DNA of 39,901 bases from DASUTB01 sp036374835 (GCA_036374835.1 DASUTB010000009.1:1-39901), one strand, 5' to 3'; numbered from the stretch's first letter, positions 16,005-24,380 are shown. Notes: generated by a model not told the origin, from the sequence alone. Program-made: numbers and translations.

Positions 16005-16828
16005 GAGAGCCACCGCTTCCGCCGCTTGTAGTGCTTAACGTCCCGGAACGACCTGCGTTCGCCGCCGTCGCCGGCGTGTAGACCCAGGTAGAACTCCCGG
16101 ATGTCCTCGTCCGCGAGCAGCTCGTCGGCCGGCTTGTCGAGAACGACCTTGCCGGTCTCCATAACGTATCCGTGCGAGGCGATCGACAGCGCCATCGTCG
16201 CATTCTGTTCCACGAGCAGCACGCCGGTCCCGGCCTTGTTGATCTCGACGATGAGATCCCGCACCTGTTCGACCAGCTTCGGCGCCAGGCCGAGGCTCGG
16301 TTCGTCGAGCAACAGGTATTTGGGATTGGTCATGAGCGCGCGGCCCATCGCCAGCATCTGCTGCTCTCCGCCGGACAGGTAGCCGGCGTCGGTCCGGCGC
16401 CGATCGGCCAGGACCGGGAACATCTCCAGAACCTGTTCCATGCGGTCCCGGATCTGGCGCGGATTGGTGTGCCCGCCGAGACGAAGATTCTCTTCGACCG
16501 AGAGTTCGCCGAAGATGCGCCGTCCCTCCATCACCTGTGAGATGCCGCGTTTTACGAGCACAGCGGGCTTGAGCTGCCCGACCCGCTTGTCGTCGATCGA
16601 CACCGAGCCTTGCGTGATCTTGCCGTTATGGGGATCGAGCAGGCCGGTCAAGGTCCGCAGCAGCGTCGTCTTGCCGGCGCCGTTGGCTCCGAGAAGAGCG
16701 ACGATCTTGTCGGGAGGGACGGAGATGCTCACCCCCCGGAGCACCAGCATGACGTCGTCGTAGACGACTTCGACATTGTGCGCCTTCAACACGGGCGACT
16801 CCGGAGTGGGTTGTGTCGCTGTCCCCAC
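16001..16828 (-). CDS. ABC transporter ATP-binding protein, LivF-like
   Basis: 275-residue ATPase and first gene of the liv operon. It has Walker A GANGAGKTT, Q-loop and QVMEGRRIFGELSVEENL (the LivF-type loop), signature YLSGGEQQMLAMGRAL, Walker B LLLDEPSLGLAP and switch His replaced by LVEQNATMA, which is normal in LivF. The C-terminus carries an extra basic tail (RRSFRDVKHYKRRKRWLS) beyond the usual length. It starts at GTG 16828; no strong ribosome site is visible. About 200 nt separate it from the SIS gene, and that gap holds a family B repeat. Confidence 0.92.
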   Translation of the reverse strand: MGTATQPTPESPVLKAHNVEVVYDDVMLVLRGVSISVPPDKIVALLGANGAGKTTLLRTLTGLLDPHNGKITQGSVSIDDKRVGQLKPAVLVKRGISQVMEGRRIFGELSVEENLRLGGHTNPRQIRDRMEQVLEMFPVLADRRRTDAGYLSGGEQQMLAMGRALMTNPKYLLLDEPSLGLAPKLVEQVRDLIVEINKAGTGVLLVEQNATMALSIASHGYVMETGKVVLDKPADELLADEDIREFYLGLHAGDGGERRSFRDVKHYKRRKRWLS

Positions 16829-16928
16829 CGCTTAACTAACAGTGGTAGTTACGGGGAGGTTAAGTCGACCTTTCCGCACGGGCAAGGCCTCGTTCGGCAA
16901 AGATTCGATAACGGTACGTCCAACGCGG

Positions 16929-17036
16929 GAATGATCACGTAAAGCTGGGAAACCCCAGCCATACGCCCCCCACAGGCCGAGCAAAGCCCGTACAATCCGC
17001 GCATCAGCCCCCGAGCCGAGCTTTACGTGATCATTC
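16929..17036 (+). repeat. Family B intergenic repeat, full copy with perfect 18-bp inverted ends
   Basis: GAATGATCACGTAAAGCT (16929-16946) and its exact reverse complement (17019-17036) enclose a 72-nt interior. The interior (CCCCAGCC, GCAAAGCCCG, TCCGCGCATC) aligns with copies at 9645-9732, 23098-23190 and 31600-31702. The right arm supplies the TGA stop of the leftward SIS gene. This is the most complete copy and gives the best view of the element's ends. Confidence 0.75.
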
Positions 17037-18080
17037 TGGGTCGGTCTGGGTGACCTTTCGGAGGCCGCGCGGGGCGTCGGGGTCCAGGCCGAGCTTGCGG
17101 GCGAGCGACTCCACGATGAGCTGGCCGGGCACGATCAGCGCCAGCGGAGCGATCAACTCAGGCAGGTCGGGGCCGGCGACGGCGACGTCCACCGCACGCG
17201 CGAAGCCGCTGTCCCCGCCGATGCCGATCGTCGCACCGACACCCCGGTCCCGCAGCTCGTCGGCGAGCTCGGTCATGCCCGGCACCATCGGCCCGTCCTT
17301 GGCGCTGACCAGCACCGCAACGTGTTCGTCGTCGACCACCGCAATCGGTCCGTGCCGCAGATCCGCGTACGACAGGCCGCGGACCGGGCGCAGGCACGTC
17401 TCCTCGAGCTTCAACGCGGTTTCCAATGCCGTGCCGAACGCCACGCCGCGCCCGCTGACCAGCATGTCCGGCGTCGCCGCGAGCTGCGCGACGGCGGCAT
17501 CGACACCGGCGCGTGCGGTGATGAGCCGTTCGACCTCGGCGGGCGCCCGGTCGAGATCGGCGTCTAGCGCCTCGGGGTCCGGGGACAGTGCGCCGGCGAT
17601 GATCGTCATCGCGACGAGCTGGGTCGTGTAGCTCTTGGTGGCCGGCACGGCGAGTTCCGCACCGGCTTCGGTGACGAGTGCGAGATCGGCCTCGCCGGCC
17701 AGGTCGCTGTCCGCGCCGTTGGTGACCGCGATGGTGCGCGCGCCGCACCCGGCGGCCCAGTTCTGCGCGGCGACGATTTCCTGGGTCTGGCCGGACTGCG
17801 AGACCGAGACGACCACCGCGTCGGATAAGTCGAGCGTTGCGCCGTAGTTCGTTCCTACGCTCGGCGCGGCCAGCGCGGCGGGGCGCCCGGCGTGGATCTC
17901 CAGCAGGTAGCGGCCGTAGATCGCGGCATTGTCCGACGACCCACGGGCTAGGAAAAGCACGGTACGACGTCCGTCCGCGAGCTTGCCGATCTGCCCGCGC
18001 AGCGGGCGCAGTGACTCGATGGTCCGCGCGAGTGCAGCAGGCTGCTCGGCGATCTCGCGCGCCATTGTGCTCGTGCTCAA
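17031..18080 (-). CDS. SIS-domain sugar-phosphate isomerase/deaminase-like protein
   Basis: 349-residue protein with two SIS domains, like the isomerase half of GlmS but without the glutaminase domain. It probably isomerises or deaminates an amino-sugar phosphate. Sugar-phosphate binding motifs are FLARGSSDNAA (about 43-53), SVSQSGQTQEI (about 92-102), TKSYTTQ and the GRG-TALETALKLEET region. TTG 18080 is chosen because GAGGAG lies 5 nt upstream; ATG 18065 is an alternative. It is divergent from a GntR/UTRA regulator, a pairing often seen in N-acetylglucosamine or amino-sugar catabolism. The stop codon is inside a family B repeat. Confidence 0.85.
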   Translation of the reverse strand: MSTSTMAREIAEQPAALARTIESLRPLRGQIGKLADGRRTVLFLARGSSDNAAIYGRYLLEIHAGRPAALAAPSVGTNYGATLDLSDAVVVSVSQSGQTQEIVAAQNWAAGCGARTIAVTNGADSDLAGEADLALVTEAGAELAVPATKSYTTQLVAMTIIAGALSPDPEALDADLDRAPAEVERLITARAGVDAAVAQLAATPDMLVSGRGVAFGTALETALKLEETCLRPVRGLSYADLRHGPIAVVDDEHVAVLVSAKDGPMVPGMTELADELRDRGVGATIGIGGDSGFARAVDVAVAGPDLPELIAPLALIVPGQLIVESLARKLGLDPDAPRGLRKVTQTDPE

Positions 18081-18234
18081 CTGTGCTCCTCGAGCGGATG
18101 CTATCGGGGGCTGACGGGCGTGCTCCATCGCACCTTCGGCAGACCCCGCAGGGTTGACGCCGGCTCGCCGACGGACAATGGTAGCCGCACGTAAGTTGTC
18201 AGTACCTGTCCGTACCACTATTCATGGAGGGCCC

Positions 18235-18963
18235 GTGTCGGTCGTCGATGGTCCGGTCCCGAAGCACCGGCAGCTGCGCGACATCCTGCTCGGACTGATC
18301 GAATCGGAATCGATGCCCAATTCACCCATCCCGTCCGAACGCGAACTCACCGCGCGGTTCGGCGTCAGTCGCGCGACGGTGCGCGAAGCGGTCGGCCGGC
18401 TCGTCAGTGACGGACGGCTGTACCGCGTCCGGGGCAAAGGCACGTTCGTCGCAGCGCCGCGCGTCGAGTCGCAGCTCCACCTGGCCTCGTTTACCGAGGA
18501 TATGCGCCAGCGCGGGCACAAGCCGTCCACCGTCGTGCTAGCGGCCGACGACTCCGTGCCACCGCCGCCGGCACGCGCCGCGCTCGGCATGGGACCGAAC
18601 GAGCGGGCATACCGCATCGAACGGTTGCGCTCGGCGGACGGCGCTCCAATGGCACACGAGGTCTCGTGGCTGCCGGCGTCCCCGCTACCGCGCTTGCTCG
18701 ACCACGACCTGACCGGATCGGTCTACACGATCCTGGCGCGGGAGTACGGCCGGCTGCTCGACGCCGCCGCCCAGACCGTCTGGGCAGAAGGCGCCGATCC
18801 GCTGCGCGCCAGGCTGCTGCGAGTTCCGCCGGCCGCTCCGCTACTCGTTTTCCGGAAGACGTCGTACGCCTCAGGCCGTGCGATGGAGCACGTCACGTCG
18901 TGGTACCGGGCCGATCGCTACCAGATCCACATGAAGCTCGACCGAAACACGTCGACCAACTAG
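18235..18963 (+). CDS. GntR-family transcriptional regulator, HutC/UTRA subfamily
   Basis: 242-residue repressor-type protein. The N-terminal winged helix contains the GntR signature (PIPSERELTARFGVSRATVREAVGRL in pieces, about residues 27-55) and the wing RVRGKGTFVA. A UTRA ligand-binding domain runs from about 90 to the end. GGAGG lies 4-5 nt before the GTG. The divergent SIS gene suggests the ligand is an amino-sugar phosphate, as for DasR/NagR relatives; that is inference. I could not find a convincing operator in the 154-nt gap. Confidence 0.9.
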   Translation: MSVVDGPVPKHRQLRDILLGLIESESMPNSPIPSERELTARFGVSRATVREAVGRLVSDGRLYRVRGKGTFVAAPRVESQLHLASFTEDMRQRGHKPSTVVLAADDSVPPPPARAALGMGPNERAYRIERLRSADGAPMAHEVSWLPASPLPRLLDHDLTGSVYTILAREYGRLLDAAAQTVWAEGADPLRARLLRVPPAAPLLVFRKTSYASGRAMEHVTSWYRADRYQIHMKLDRNTSTN

Positions 18964-19004
18964 CCGGCGCCGTGCGCCGTCGACCGCGAGCGGGCGGTTG
19001 CCGG

Positions 19005-19010
19005 TAGCCT
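19005..19010 (+). promoter_or_regulatory. -10 box of a leaderless promoter (CSD-like gene)
   Basis: TAGCCT ends 7 nt before the ATG at 19018, and no ribosome-binding site is present. Confidence 0.5.
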
Positions 19011-19017
19011 GCGGGCC

Positions 19018-19227
19018 ATGCAGGGCAGCATCTTCGATTTCGATTCCTATACCCGCGCGGGTTCGGTCATCCTCGACGACGGAACCACGCTGCCCTTCGA
19101 TGCCGCCGCATTCGATGCTGGAAGTATGCGACTGGCCCGAGTCGGCCAGCGGGTTCGGATCGAGGTCGAAGGTGAAGGTGCGGGGCAACGCGTCACCTTC
19201 CTCACGCTCGTGACCCTTCCAGACTGA
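19018..19227 (+). CDS. Small cold-shock-like OB-fold protein
   Basis: 69-residue protein with the strand pattern of a cold-shock domain: GSIFDFDSYTRAGSVILDDGTTLPFDAAAF, then VGQRVRIEVEGEG and a final strand VTFLTL. The aromatic RNP residues of true CspA proteins are mostly missing, so nucleic-acid binding is uncertain. A leaderless promoter supports the start. It stands alone between the GntR gene and a membrane protein. Resemblance to actinobacterial CSD-like small proteins is by pattern only. Confidence 0.6.
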   Translation: MQGSIFDFDSYTRAGSVILDDGTTLPFDAAAFDAGSMRLARVGQRVRIEVEGEGAGQRVTFLTLVTLPD

Positions 19228-19274
19228 CGGCCAACCGGGCAGAACGGCCAAGCTGTGCGTTCGAGCCACTAACG

Positions 19275-19280
19275 TATGAT
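19275..19280 (+). promoter_or_regulatory. -10 box of a leaderless promoter (membrane protein)
   Basis: TATGAT, close to the consensus TATAAT, ends 8 nt before the GTG at 19289. No Shine-Dalgarno is present. Confidence 0.65.
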
Positions 19281-19288
19281 CTTCCCCC

Positions 19289-20338
19289 GTGACGCCCCAT
19301 ATCGCCGGCGAGGGCAGACTCAGACCCCCGTGGCACCGGCGCGGGTTTGTGCCCGGGTGGATCACGCTCGCAGCGGCCGTGCTGTTCACTACCACAGGAG
19401 CATTCGCCGAGGAGGTCGCGCCTCCGGCCTGCCGGCTCGTTGACAACTGCGGCCCCGAGCCGATCCGCACGTTGAGCTTCGGGTTGCTCGCCGCCGTGAT
19501 CGGCGCGGCCTTTCTCTACCCAAGAGCTGTGCCGGTGCTCGCCGCCGCGTTCCTCGTACTGTTTTCGGTGGCACACTTCGTCGAAGTGGGCGAACAGTGG
19601 TGGGTAGCAGCGGTGGCCGCGGGTTTCGCGGCGCTCGCGTCGTACTTGACGTGGCCGCGGCACGCAACGGTGCCCGGACTTTCGGACCGCACCGTCACGG
19701 CACGGCGACTGGTTACGCTCGACTCGAATCAGCCGCTCGTCAGGCCGTGGTGGTTGCTCGGGTGCGCGGTCGCGGTCGTGCTGGCCGCAGTGGGCGTCAT
19801 CGGATACGTGATCGGCCGGCCCGATCAGGCGGCCGCCGACTGGCTGCTCGGCACCGGCCTCGCCGGTGGTATCGCCTTCGCCATGGGTTGGCGTGCAGTG
19901 GATCGGAGCATCACGCGGGGGTGGTTCCTGCGCCGGGCGCAACCTGGGCGGGAGTGCTCGGTTCTCCCGCTACGCTTCGAGGTGATCGTCGTCCCCGACC
20001 ACGGCGACAAGGTCCTCGTGATCCCGTCGAGTGTCTGGGAGGAAGCGCGTCTGGAACGTCTGTGGACCAACGCGTCCCGCCACGGTTGCCGGGCCACCCT
20101 CTACGGCGAGCCGGTGTCGGGCCGGTGGCATGCCGTCGAGATCGACGGGCAGGTGGTCGTCGGCCGTGAACCTTCATGGGTCGAGGAGCGAGAAGCATCC
20201 TTGCGCGAAGCGGTGAACCTCATCCGGCACTTGGCAGACGCCGTCCCGCGCGCCGGCGTCGCCGATGTGCTCCGGCACAGCGCCGACAGCTACGCTGCCC
20301 AGGTCGGGGAACCGGACAACACGATGCCGGGCGGCTGA
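19289..20338 (+). CDS. Membrane protein of unknown function
   Basis: 349 residues. Five hydrophobic segments are visible (about 23-41, 61-78, 80-97, 154-174 and 185-200), separated by short loops, with a Cys pair (PACRLVDNCGP) in the first extracellular loop. The C-terminal 140 residues are soluble and contain VIVVPDHGDKVLVIPSSVWEEARLERLW, which resembles a small beta-barrel or ligand domain, and a final helix. I do not recognise the family. A strong leaderless -10 box fixes the start at GTG 19289. It precedes fba, with its own promoter region between. Confidence 0.75.
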   Translation: MTPHIAGEGRLRPPWHRRGFVPGWITLAAAVLFTTTGAFAEEVAPPACRLVDNCGPEPIRTLSFGLLAAVIGAAFLYPRAVPVLAAAFLVLFSVAHFVEVGEQWWVAAVAAGFAALASYLTWPRHATVPGLSDRTVTARRLVTLDSNQPLVRPWWLLGCAVAVVLAAVGVIGYVIGRPDQAAADWLLGTGLAGGIAFAMGWRAVDRSITRGWFLRRAQPGRECSVLPLRFEVIVVPDHGDKVLVIPSSVWEEARLERLWTNASRHGCRATLYGEPVSGRWHAVEIDGQVVVGREPSWVEEREASLREAVNLIRHLADAVPRAGVADVLRHSADSYAAQVGEPDNTMPGG

Positions 20339-20398
20339 ACTCGACGTGTCCCGGTGCAACCAGCGGGTGCTTTCTCCGCAATACTGGGCCATGACGCC

Positions 20399-20418
20399 GC
20401 CCTACGGCGCTGTAGGGC
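20399..20418 (+). other. Hairpin in the fba 5' leader
   Basis: GCCCTAC (20399-20405) pairs perfectly with GTAGGGC (20412-20418) around a 6-nt loop, 46 nt before the fba start. AATACT (20380-20385) just upstream could be the -10 box, giving a leader of about 70 nt that begins with this hairpin. Confidence 0.45.
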
Positions 20419-20463
20419 TATCACGTCCACACAGCTTTGGCACAAACCTCGCGAGGAGTCTTT

Positions 20464-21486
20464 ATGCCCATCGCAACCCCAGATAAGTACGCGGAGATGC
20501 TGACCCGCGCCAAGGACAACGCATTCGCGTATCCGGCGGTGAACGTCACGTCGTCGCAGACGCTCAGCGCCGCCCTCCGCGGATTCGCCGAGGCGGAAAG
20601 TGACGGGATCATCCAGGTTTCGACGGGCGGAGCCGAGTTCTGGTCCGGCGCCACGATCAAAGACATGGTGACGGGTGCGATCGCCATGGCCGAGTACGCC
20701 AATGTCGTCGCGGACAAGTACCCCGTCACGGTCGCGCTGCACACCGACCACTGCCCGAAGGACAAGCTGGACGGCTTCATGCGTCCGTTGCTGGAGATCT
20801 CAAGGGAGCGCGTCGCCAACGGCGGGCTCCCGGTGTACCAGTCGCACATGTGGGACGGATCTGCGGTGCCGCTGGACGAGAACATCGACATCGCGGCGGA
20901 GTTGCTCGACAAGTCGGCCGAGGCGAAAACCGTCATGGAGATGGAGATCGGCGTCGTCGGTGGCGAGGAGGACGGCATCGTCGGTGAGATGAACGAGAAG
21001 CTGTACTCGACGCCGGGCGACGCCCTTGCCGTCGCGGAGCAGCTCGGTGTCGGTGAGCGCGGTTACTACCTGCTCGCGGCCACGTTCGGCAATGTGCACG
21101 GTGTGTACAAGCCGGGCCACGTCAAGCTGCGCCCGAGCGTACTCGACGACATCCAGAAGGCCGTCGGCGAGAAGTACGGCAAGGACAAGCCGTTCGCCCT
21201 GGTGTTCCACGGCGGATCCGGGTCGACGCTGGAGGAGATCCGCGAGGCCATCGACTACGGCGTGGTCAAAATGAACATCGACACCGATACGCAGTACGCG
21301 TTCACCCGGCCGATCGCCGCGCACATGTTCACCAACTACGACGGTGTGCTCAAGGTCGACGGTGACGTCGGCAACAAGAAGGCGTACGATCCGCGGTCCT
21401 ACGGCAAGGCGGCTGAGCAGGCCATGGCCGAGCGTGTCGTCGCTGCCTGTGAGAACCTGCGTTCGGCCGGCCAGAAGATGCGCTGA
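20464..21486 (+). CDS. fba: Fructose-bisphosphate aldolase, class II
   Basis: 340-residue zinc-dependent aldolase that cleaves fructose 1,6-bisphosphate to dihydroxyacetone phosphate and glyceraldehyde 3-phosphate in glycolysis and the reverse in gluconeogenesis. Zinc and catalytic residues are in HTDHC (93-97), EMEIGVVGGEEDG is the class IIA loop, and FHGGSGS and KMNIDTDTQYAF bind the phosphates. The ATG at 20464 is chosen over an upstream ATG because GAGGAG lies about 6 nt before it. It is followed by purA, separated by repeat and terminator sequences. Confidence 0.97.
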   Translation: MPIATPDKYAEMLTRAKDNAFAYPAVNVTSSQTLSAALRGFAEAESDGIIQVSTGGAEFWSGATIKDMVTGAIAMAEYANVVADKYPVTVALHTDHCPKDKLDGFMRPLLEISRERVANGGLPVYQSHMWDGSAVPLDENIDIAAELLDKSAEAKTVMEMEIGVVGGEEDGIVGEMNEKLYSTPGDALAVAEQLGVGERGYYLLAATFGNVHGVYKPGHVKLRPSVLDDIQKAVGEKYGKDKPFALVFHGGSGSTLEEIREAIDYGVVKMNIDTDTQYAFTRPIAAHMFTNYDGVLKVDGDVGNKKAYDPRSYGKAAEQAMAERVVAACENLRSAGQKMR

Positions 21487-21499
21487 TATGTAGCACCGC

Positions 21500-21571
21500 C
21501 ACCAGGCGCGGCGACATCACACCAGGCATCCGCGGGTGGTGTGATGTCACTACGGGTGGTGAACGTGATCG
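21500..21571 (-). repeat. Family C intergenic repeat, copy 1, with 12-bp hairpin
   Basis: Read on the minus strand it begins TCGATCACGTTC and continues through GTAGTGACATCACACCA, matching copy 2 (24297-24380) over most of its length. Inside it GACATCACACCA (21513-21524) pairs perfectly with TGGTGTGATGTC (21537-21548), so it may also act as a terminator 26 nt after fba. Confidence 0.65.
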
Positions 21572-21585
21572 AACGGCCGCACAGT

Positions 21586-21629
21586 AGAGGCCGCCCGGAT
21601 CGTCCCCTGCAGCGGTCCCGGCGGCCTCT
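21586..21629 (+). terminator. Second hairpin after fba
   Basis: AGAGGCCGCC (21586-21595) and GGCGGCCTCT (21620-21629) form a perfect 10-bp stem around a 24-nt GC-rich loop, followed by TTG. It lies between fba and the purA promoter region. Confidence 0.55.
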
Positions 21630-21700
21630 TGCCTCCATGATGCATCCTTTGGCTGCGTCCTGTCTCGTTTTCCACAACAATGCTTGCGGTTCCCGTGGGG

Positions 21701-21706
21701 TAGTCT
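21701..21706 (+). promoter_or_regulatory. Possible purA -10 box
   Basis: TAGTCT fits TAnnnT and lies 64 nt before the purA start. A convincing -35 box at the usual spacing is not visible. Confidence 0.35.
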
Positions 21707-21770
21707 CGGGCCGAACCAGCCGCCTGAGGTCTGCCGTTGTTGTTTCGATGCTGTGAGAGGTGCGTCCACC

Positions 21771-23093
21771 ATGCCTGCGATCGTGCTCATCGGTGCGCAA
21801 TGGGGCGACGAGGGCAAGGGCAAGGCCACCGATATGCTCGGTGGGCGCAAGATCGTTGACCACTCCGGGAACGGCCTGTCCGTCGTCGACTACGTCGTCA
21901 AGTTCAACGGCGGCAACAACGCCGGCCACACGGTCGTCATCGGCGACGAGAGGTATGCGCTCCATCTGCTGCCGTCGGGCATTCTCACGCCGGGTGTCAC
22001 GCCGGTCATCGGGAACGGCGTCGTGGTCGACCTTCGTGTCCTCTTCGAGGAGATCGATGCGCTCGAGGCGCGCGGCGTCGACACGTCCGCACTCACGCTG
22101 AGTGCCAACGCGCATCTCATCCCGTCCTACAACCGGGCGATGGACAAGGTCACCGAACGGTTTCTCGGCAAACGACGGATCGGGACGACCGGTCGCGGCG
22201 TCGGACCGACCTATGCCGACAAGATGAACCGGATCGGGATCCGCGTCCAGGACCTGTTCGACGAGAAGATCCTGCGCCAGAAGGTCGACGGCGCGCTCGA
22301 CATCAAGAACCAGCTGCTGGTGAAGGTGTACAACCGCCGGGCGATCGACCCGGAGGAGGTTGTCGACGATCTGCTGTCGTACGCCGAGCGGGTCCGCCCG
22401 ATGGTGACCGATACCGGGCAGTTGCTCATCCAGGCGCTCGACGACGGCAAGCTTGTTCTGCTCGAGGCCGGCCAGGCCACGATGCTGGACGTCGACCATG
22501 GGACGTATCCGTTCGTAACGTCATCCAATGCGACGGCCGGCGGCGCCTGCACCGGCAGCGGCATCCCGCCGAACCGAATCGACCGGATCATCGCCGTGGT
22601 CAAGGCGTATGTGACGCGGGTCGGCGAGGGCCCGTTCCCGACCGAGCTGTTCGGTGCGGACGGTGACCGGATCCGCGAAGCCGGTGCCGAATATGGGACG
22701 ACGACCGGACGGCCGCGCCGCTGCGGATGGTACGACGCGCTGGTCGCCCGCTACACCGCACGGATCAACGGGGTGACCGACTTCGTGCTGACCAAGCTGG
22801 ACACGCTGACCGGATGGGAACGGATCCCGGTGTGCGTCGGCTACGACGTGGACGGTGAGCGCGTCGACGAGATCCCGATGACGCAGACCGAATTCCACCA
22901 CGCCAAGCCAGTGTACGAGTATTTCGACGGTTGGAGCGACGACATCAGCCGTGCCCGCGAGTTCGAAGAGCTGCCTCGTGCCGCGCGAGACTACGTCGAA
23001 GCGGTGGAGGAACTGTCCGGTGCGCGGATCAGCGTGATCGGCGTCGGGCCGGCCCGTGATCAGTCAATCGTCCGCCACGACCTCGTCGACTAA
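21771..23093 (+). CDS. purA: Adenylosuccinate synthetase
   Basis: 440-residue enzyme that joins IMP and aspartate with GTP to give adenylosuccinate, the first step from IMP to AMP. The GTP/catalytic loop GDEGKGK is at 12-18, followed by NGGNNAGHTVV, the IMP segment TTGRGVGPTYADK and the base-binding TKLD near 334. The length is normal. The ATG at 21771 follows GAGAGG by 10 nt and gives the standard N-terminus PAIVLIGAQWGDEG. A family B repeat starts 4 nt after the stop. Confidence 0.97.
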   Translation: MPAIVLIGAQWGDEGKGKATDMLGGRKIVDHSGNGLSVVDYVVKFNGGNNAGHTVVIGDERYALHLLPSGILTPGVTPVIGNGVVVDLRVLFEEIDALEARGVDTSALTLSANAHLIPSYNRAMDKVTERFLGKRRIGTTGRGVGPTYADKMNRIGIRVQDLFDEKILRQKVDGALDIKNQLLVKVYNRRAIDPEEVVDDLLSYAERVRPMVTDTGQLLIQALDDGKLVLLEAGQATMLDVDHGTYPFVTSSNATAGGACTGSGIPPNRIDRIIAVVKAYVTRVGEGPFPTELFGADGDRIREAGAEYGTTTGRPRRCGWYDALVARYTARINGVTDFVLTKLDTLTGWERIPVCVGYDVDGERVDEIPMTQTEFHHAKPVYEYFDGWSDDISRAREFEELPRAARDYVEAVEELSGARISVIGVGPARDQSIVRHDLVD

Positions 23094-23097
23094 CGCG

Positions 23098-23190
23098 AAT
23101 GACCACGTTAAGCCGGTGCTTCCCAGCCAAACGGTGCCTGTAGTCCACGCAAGGCCCTGAATCGCCGCGCAACGGCTTTGCGTGGCGTTC
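23098..23190 (+). repeat. Family B intergenic repeat, copy after purA, with terminator-like stem
   Basis: AATGACCACGTTAAGCCGGT (23098-23117) equals the start of the clpB copy, and the remainder aligns with the full copy at 16929-17036 (about 27 of the first 36 positions by eye). CCACGCAAGGCC (23145-23156) pairs with GGCTTTGCGTGG (23174-23185), 12 bp with one G-U. It lies between convergent purA and the peptidase gene, so it may end both transcripts. Confidence 0.7.
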
Positions 23191-23204
23191 TGGCGGACGC
23201 GGCC

Positions 23205-24155
23205 TCAACCGCCGGAGTCGCCGTAGACGGTGATGTGCACGTGGTCGTAGTGGTTGGCCGTAGTCGATCCGCGGTCCTCCATCCAGCGCCAGCCCTCGCT
23301 GCTGCGCTCGACCGTCCAGATCTGCTGCGCCCAGATGATCTCGCTGACGCCGAGTACCTGGTAGTTCTGGCGAACCCACGCGGCGATCTGGTCCCCCTGC
23401 TCGCTGCTGGAGATCATGACGTCGACGGCGCGGCCGTCGCCATGCGCGCCGCCGTCGCCGGACCGGTAGCCGCCGTAGCTTTCGACCGCCGGGAAGCGGG
23501 CGCAGACCGCGCGGTAGACCCGGATCGCGTCTGGAGTCAGGTACGTCTCGAAATCCGTGCCGTACGGGCAAGGCTCGTACGAGATCCCGTCGTCCGGCTC
23601 CGGTTCCGGCTCCTCTTCGGAAAGGTAGTCGCCGTGGACCCATGCGACGGAGCCGTCGATCAAGATCTGAACCCACGCGCCGTCGGTCTCACCTGTTACC
23701 GCCAACTCGGTGCCGAACGCGACGACGGTGACCACCTGTGCGTCGACCGACGCGGCGTCCCGCACGTTGAGGCCTGCCGTCGCGAACATGTACCCCGCGA
23801 CTGTGGGTTCGGGCGAGGGCTCGGCGGTCGGCTCTTCCGTAGGTTCTTCGGTCGGCTCTTCGGTCGGCTCCGGCTCGGGCGTCTCAGCACGGGTGATCTC
23901 GACCGTCGGTGTGTTGGCCGGGACGGGGACCGGCGCCTGCCGCCGCATACTCCGGCTCGGCGAGGCGGCGCGCTGGACGTCGTCCAGTCGCTGTGGATCG
24001 GCGGTCACCGTGGTGGCTGTCGTGCCCGCGCCGTCGGTGATGACCGCACCGACCGGCGCTGCGGCGATGAGCGCAACCGGTACGGCGACGCGGACAACCC
24101 CTCGGCCACGGGTAGGGGTCTTGGCATGCCTGTGGCGGCCTCGCGGCACCAGCAC
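23205..24155 (-). CDS. SH3b-domain cell-wall peptidase, M15/ARB_07466-like
   Basis: About 316 residues from GTG 24155 (GTG 24149 is also possible). A basic N-terminus and one membrane segment (VVRVAVPVALIAAAPVGAVI) lead to a disordered linker with four PTEE-type repeats, then an SH3b domain (ATAGLNVRDAASVDAQVV...WVHGDYL), then a C-terminal domain with HGDGRAVDVMI and HYDHVHITVYG. The H-x6-D and D-H-V-H pattern is that of LAS/M15-like zinc peptidases that cut peptidoglycan peptides. An extracellular cell-wall role is therefore likely; activity is inferred. The frame extends upstream, but into a family C repeat, so the shorter form is preferred. Confidence 0.82.
   Translation of the reverse strand: MLVPRGRHRHAKTPTRGRGVVRVAVPVALIAAAPVGAVITDGAGTTATTVTADPQRLDDVQRAASPSRSMRRQAPVPVPANTPTVEITRAETPEPEPTEEPTEEPTEEPTAEPSPEPTVAGYMFATAGLNVRDAASVDAQVVTVVAFGTELAVTGETDGAWVQILIDGSVAWVHGDYLSEEEPEPEPDDGISYEPCPYGTDFETYLTPDAIRVYRAVCARFPAVESYGGYRSGDGGAHGDGRAVDVMISSSEQGDQIAAWVRQNYQVLGVSEIIWAQQIWTVERSSEGWRWMEDRGSTTANHYDHVHITVYGDSGG
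23827..23874 (-). repeat. Four 12-bp tandem repeats encoding an EEPT linker
   Basis: Units such as GTCGGCTCTTCG repeat four times with small changes and encode the Pro-Thr-Glu-Glu linker of the peptidase. Copy number could vary between strains by slippage. Confidence 0.8.
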
Positions 24156-24296
24156 ATCACCTTCGTCATATCCGTCGGGACGTTGCCGAAGGACACGCAA
24201 CCACACTCTGGGCGATTTGTCACCCTCAGATGGGCTCTGCGTGGCGTACGCCACATCGCCGCATTGGACCGGCCGGGCAAGCGCCGCGTCGCGCGA

Positions 24297-24380
24297 TTGA
24301 TCACGTTCGGCAGGCGTAGCCACATCACACCATGCACGCAGACCTGTTGTGGCGTCGCTACGCCTGCCGAACGTGATCGA
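24297..24380 (+). repeat. Family C intergenic repeat, copy 2, with perfect 22-bp arms
   Basis: GATCACGTTCGGCAGGCGTAGC at 24299-24320 (22 bp) has its exact reverse complement at 24357-24378 around a 36-nt loop. The loop contains CACATCACACCA, shared with copy 1. It lies in the 288-nt gap between the pirin and peptidase genes, both leftward. Apart from this element the gap shows no gene. Confidence 0.8.

Noticed and set aside
18200..18235. A DasR/NagR-type operator before the GntR gene
   Set aside because: GTACC occurs twice as a direct repeat, but no inverted repeat matching the known consensus could be found.
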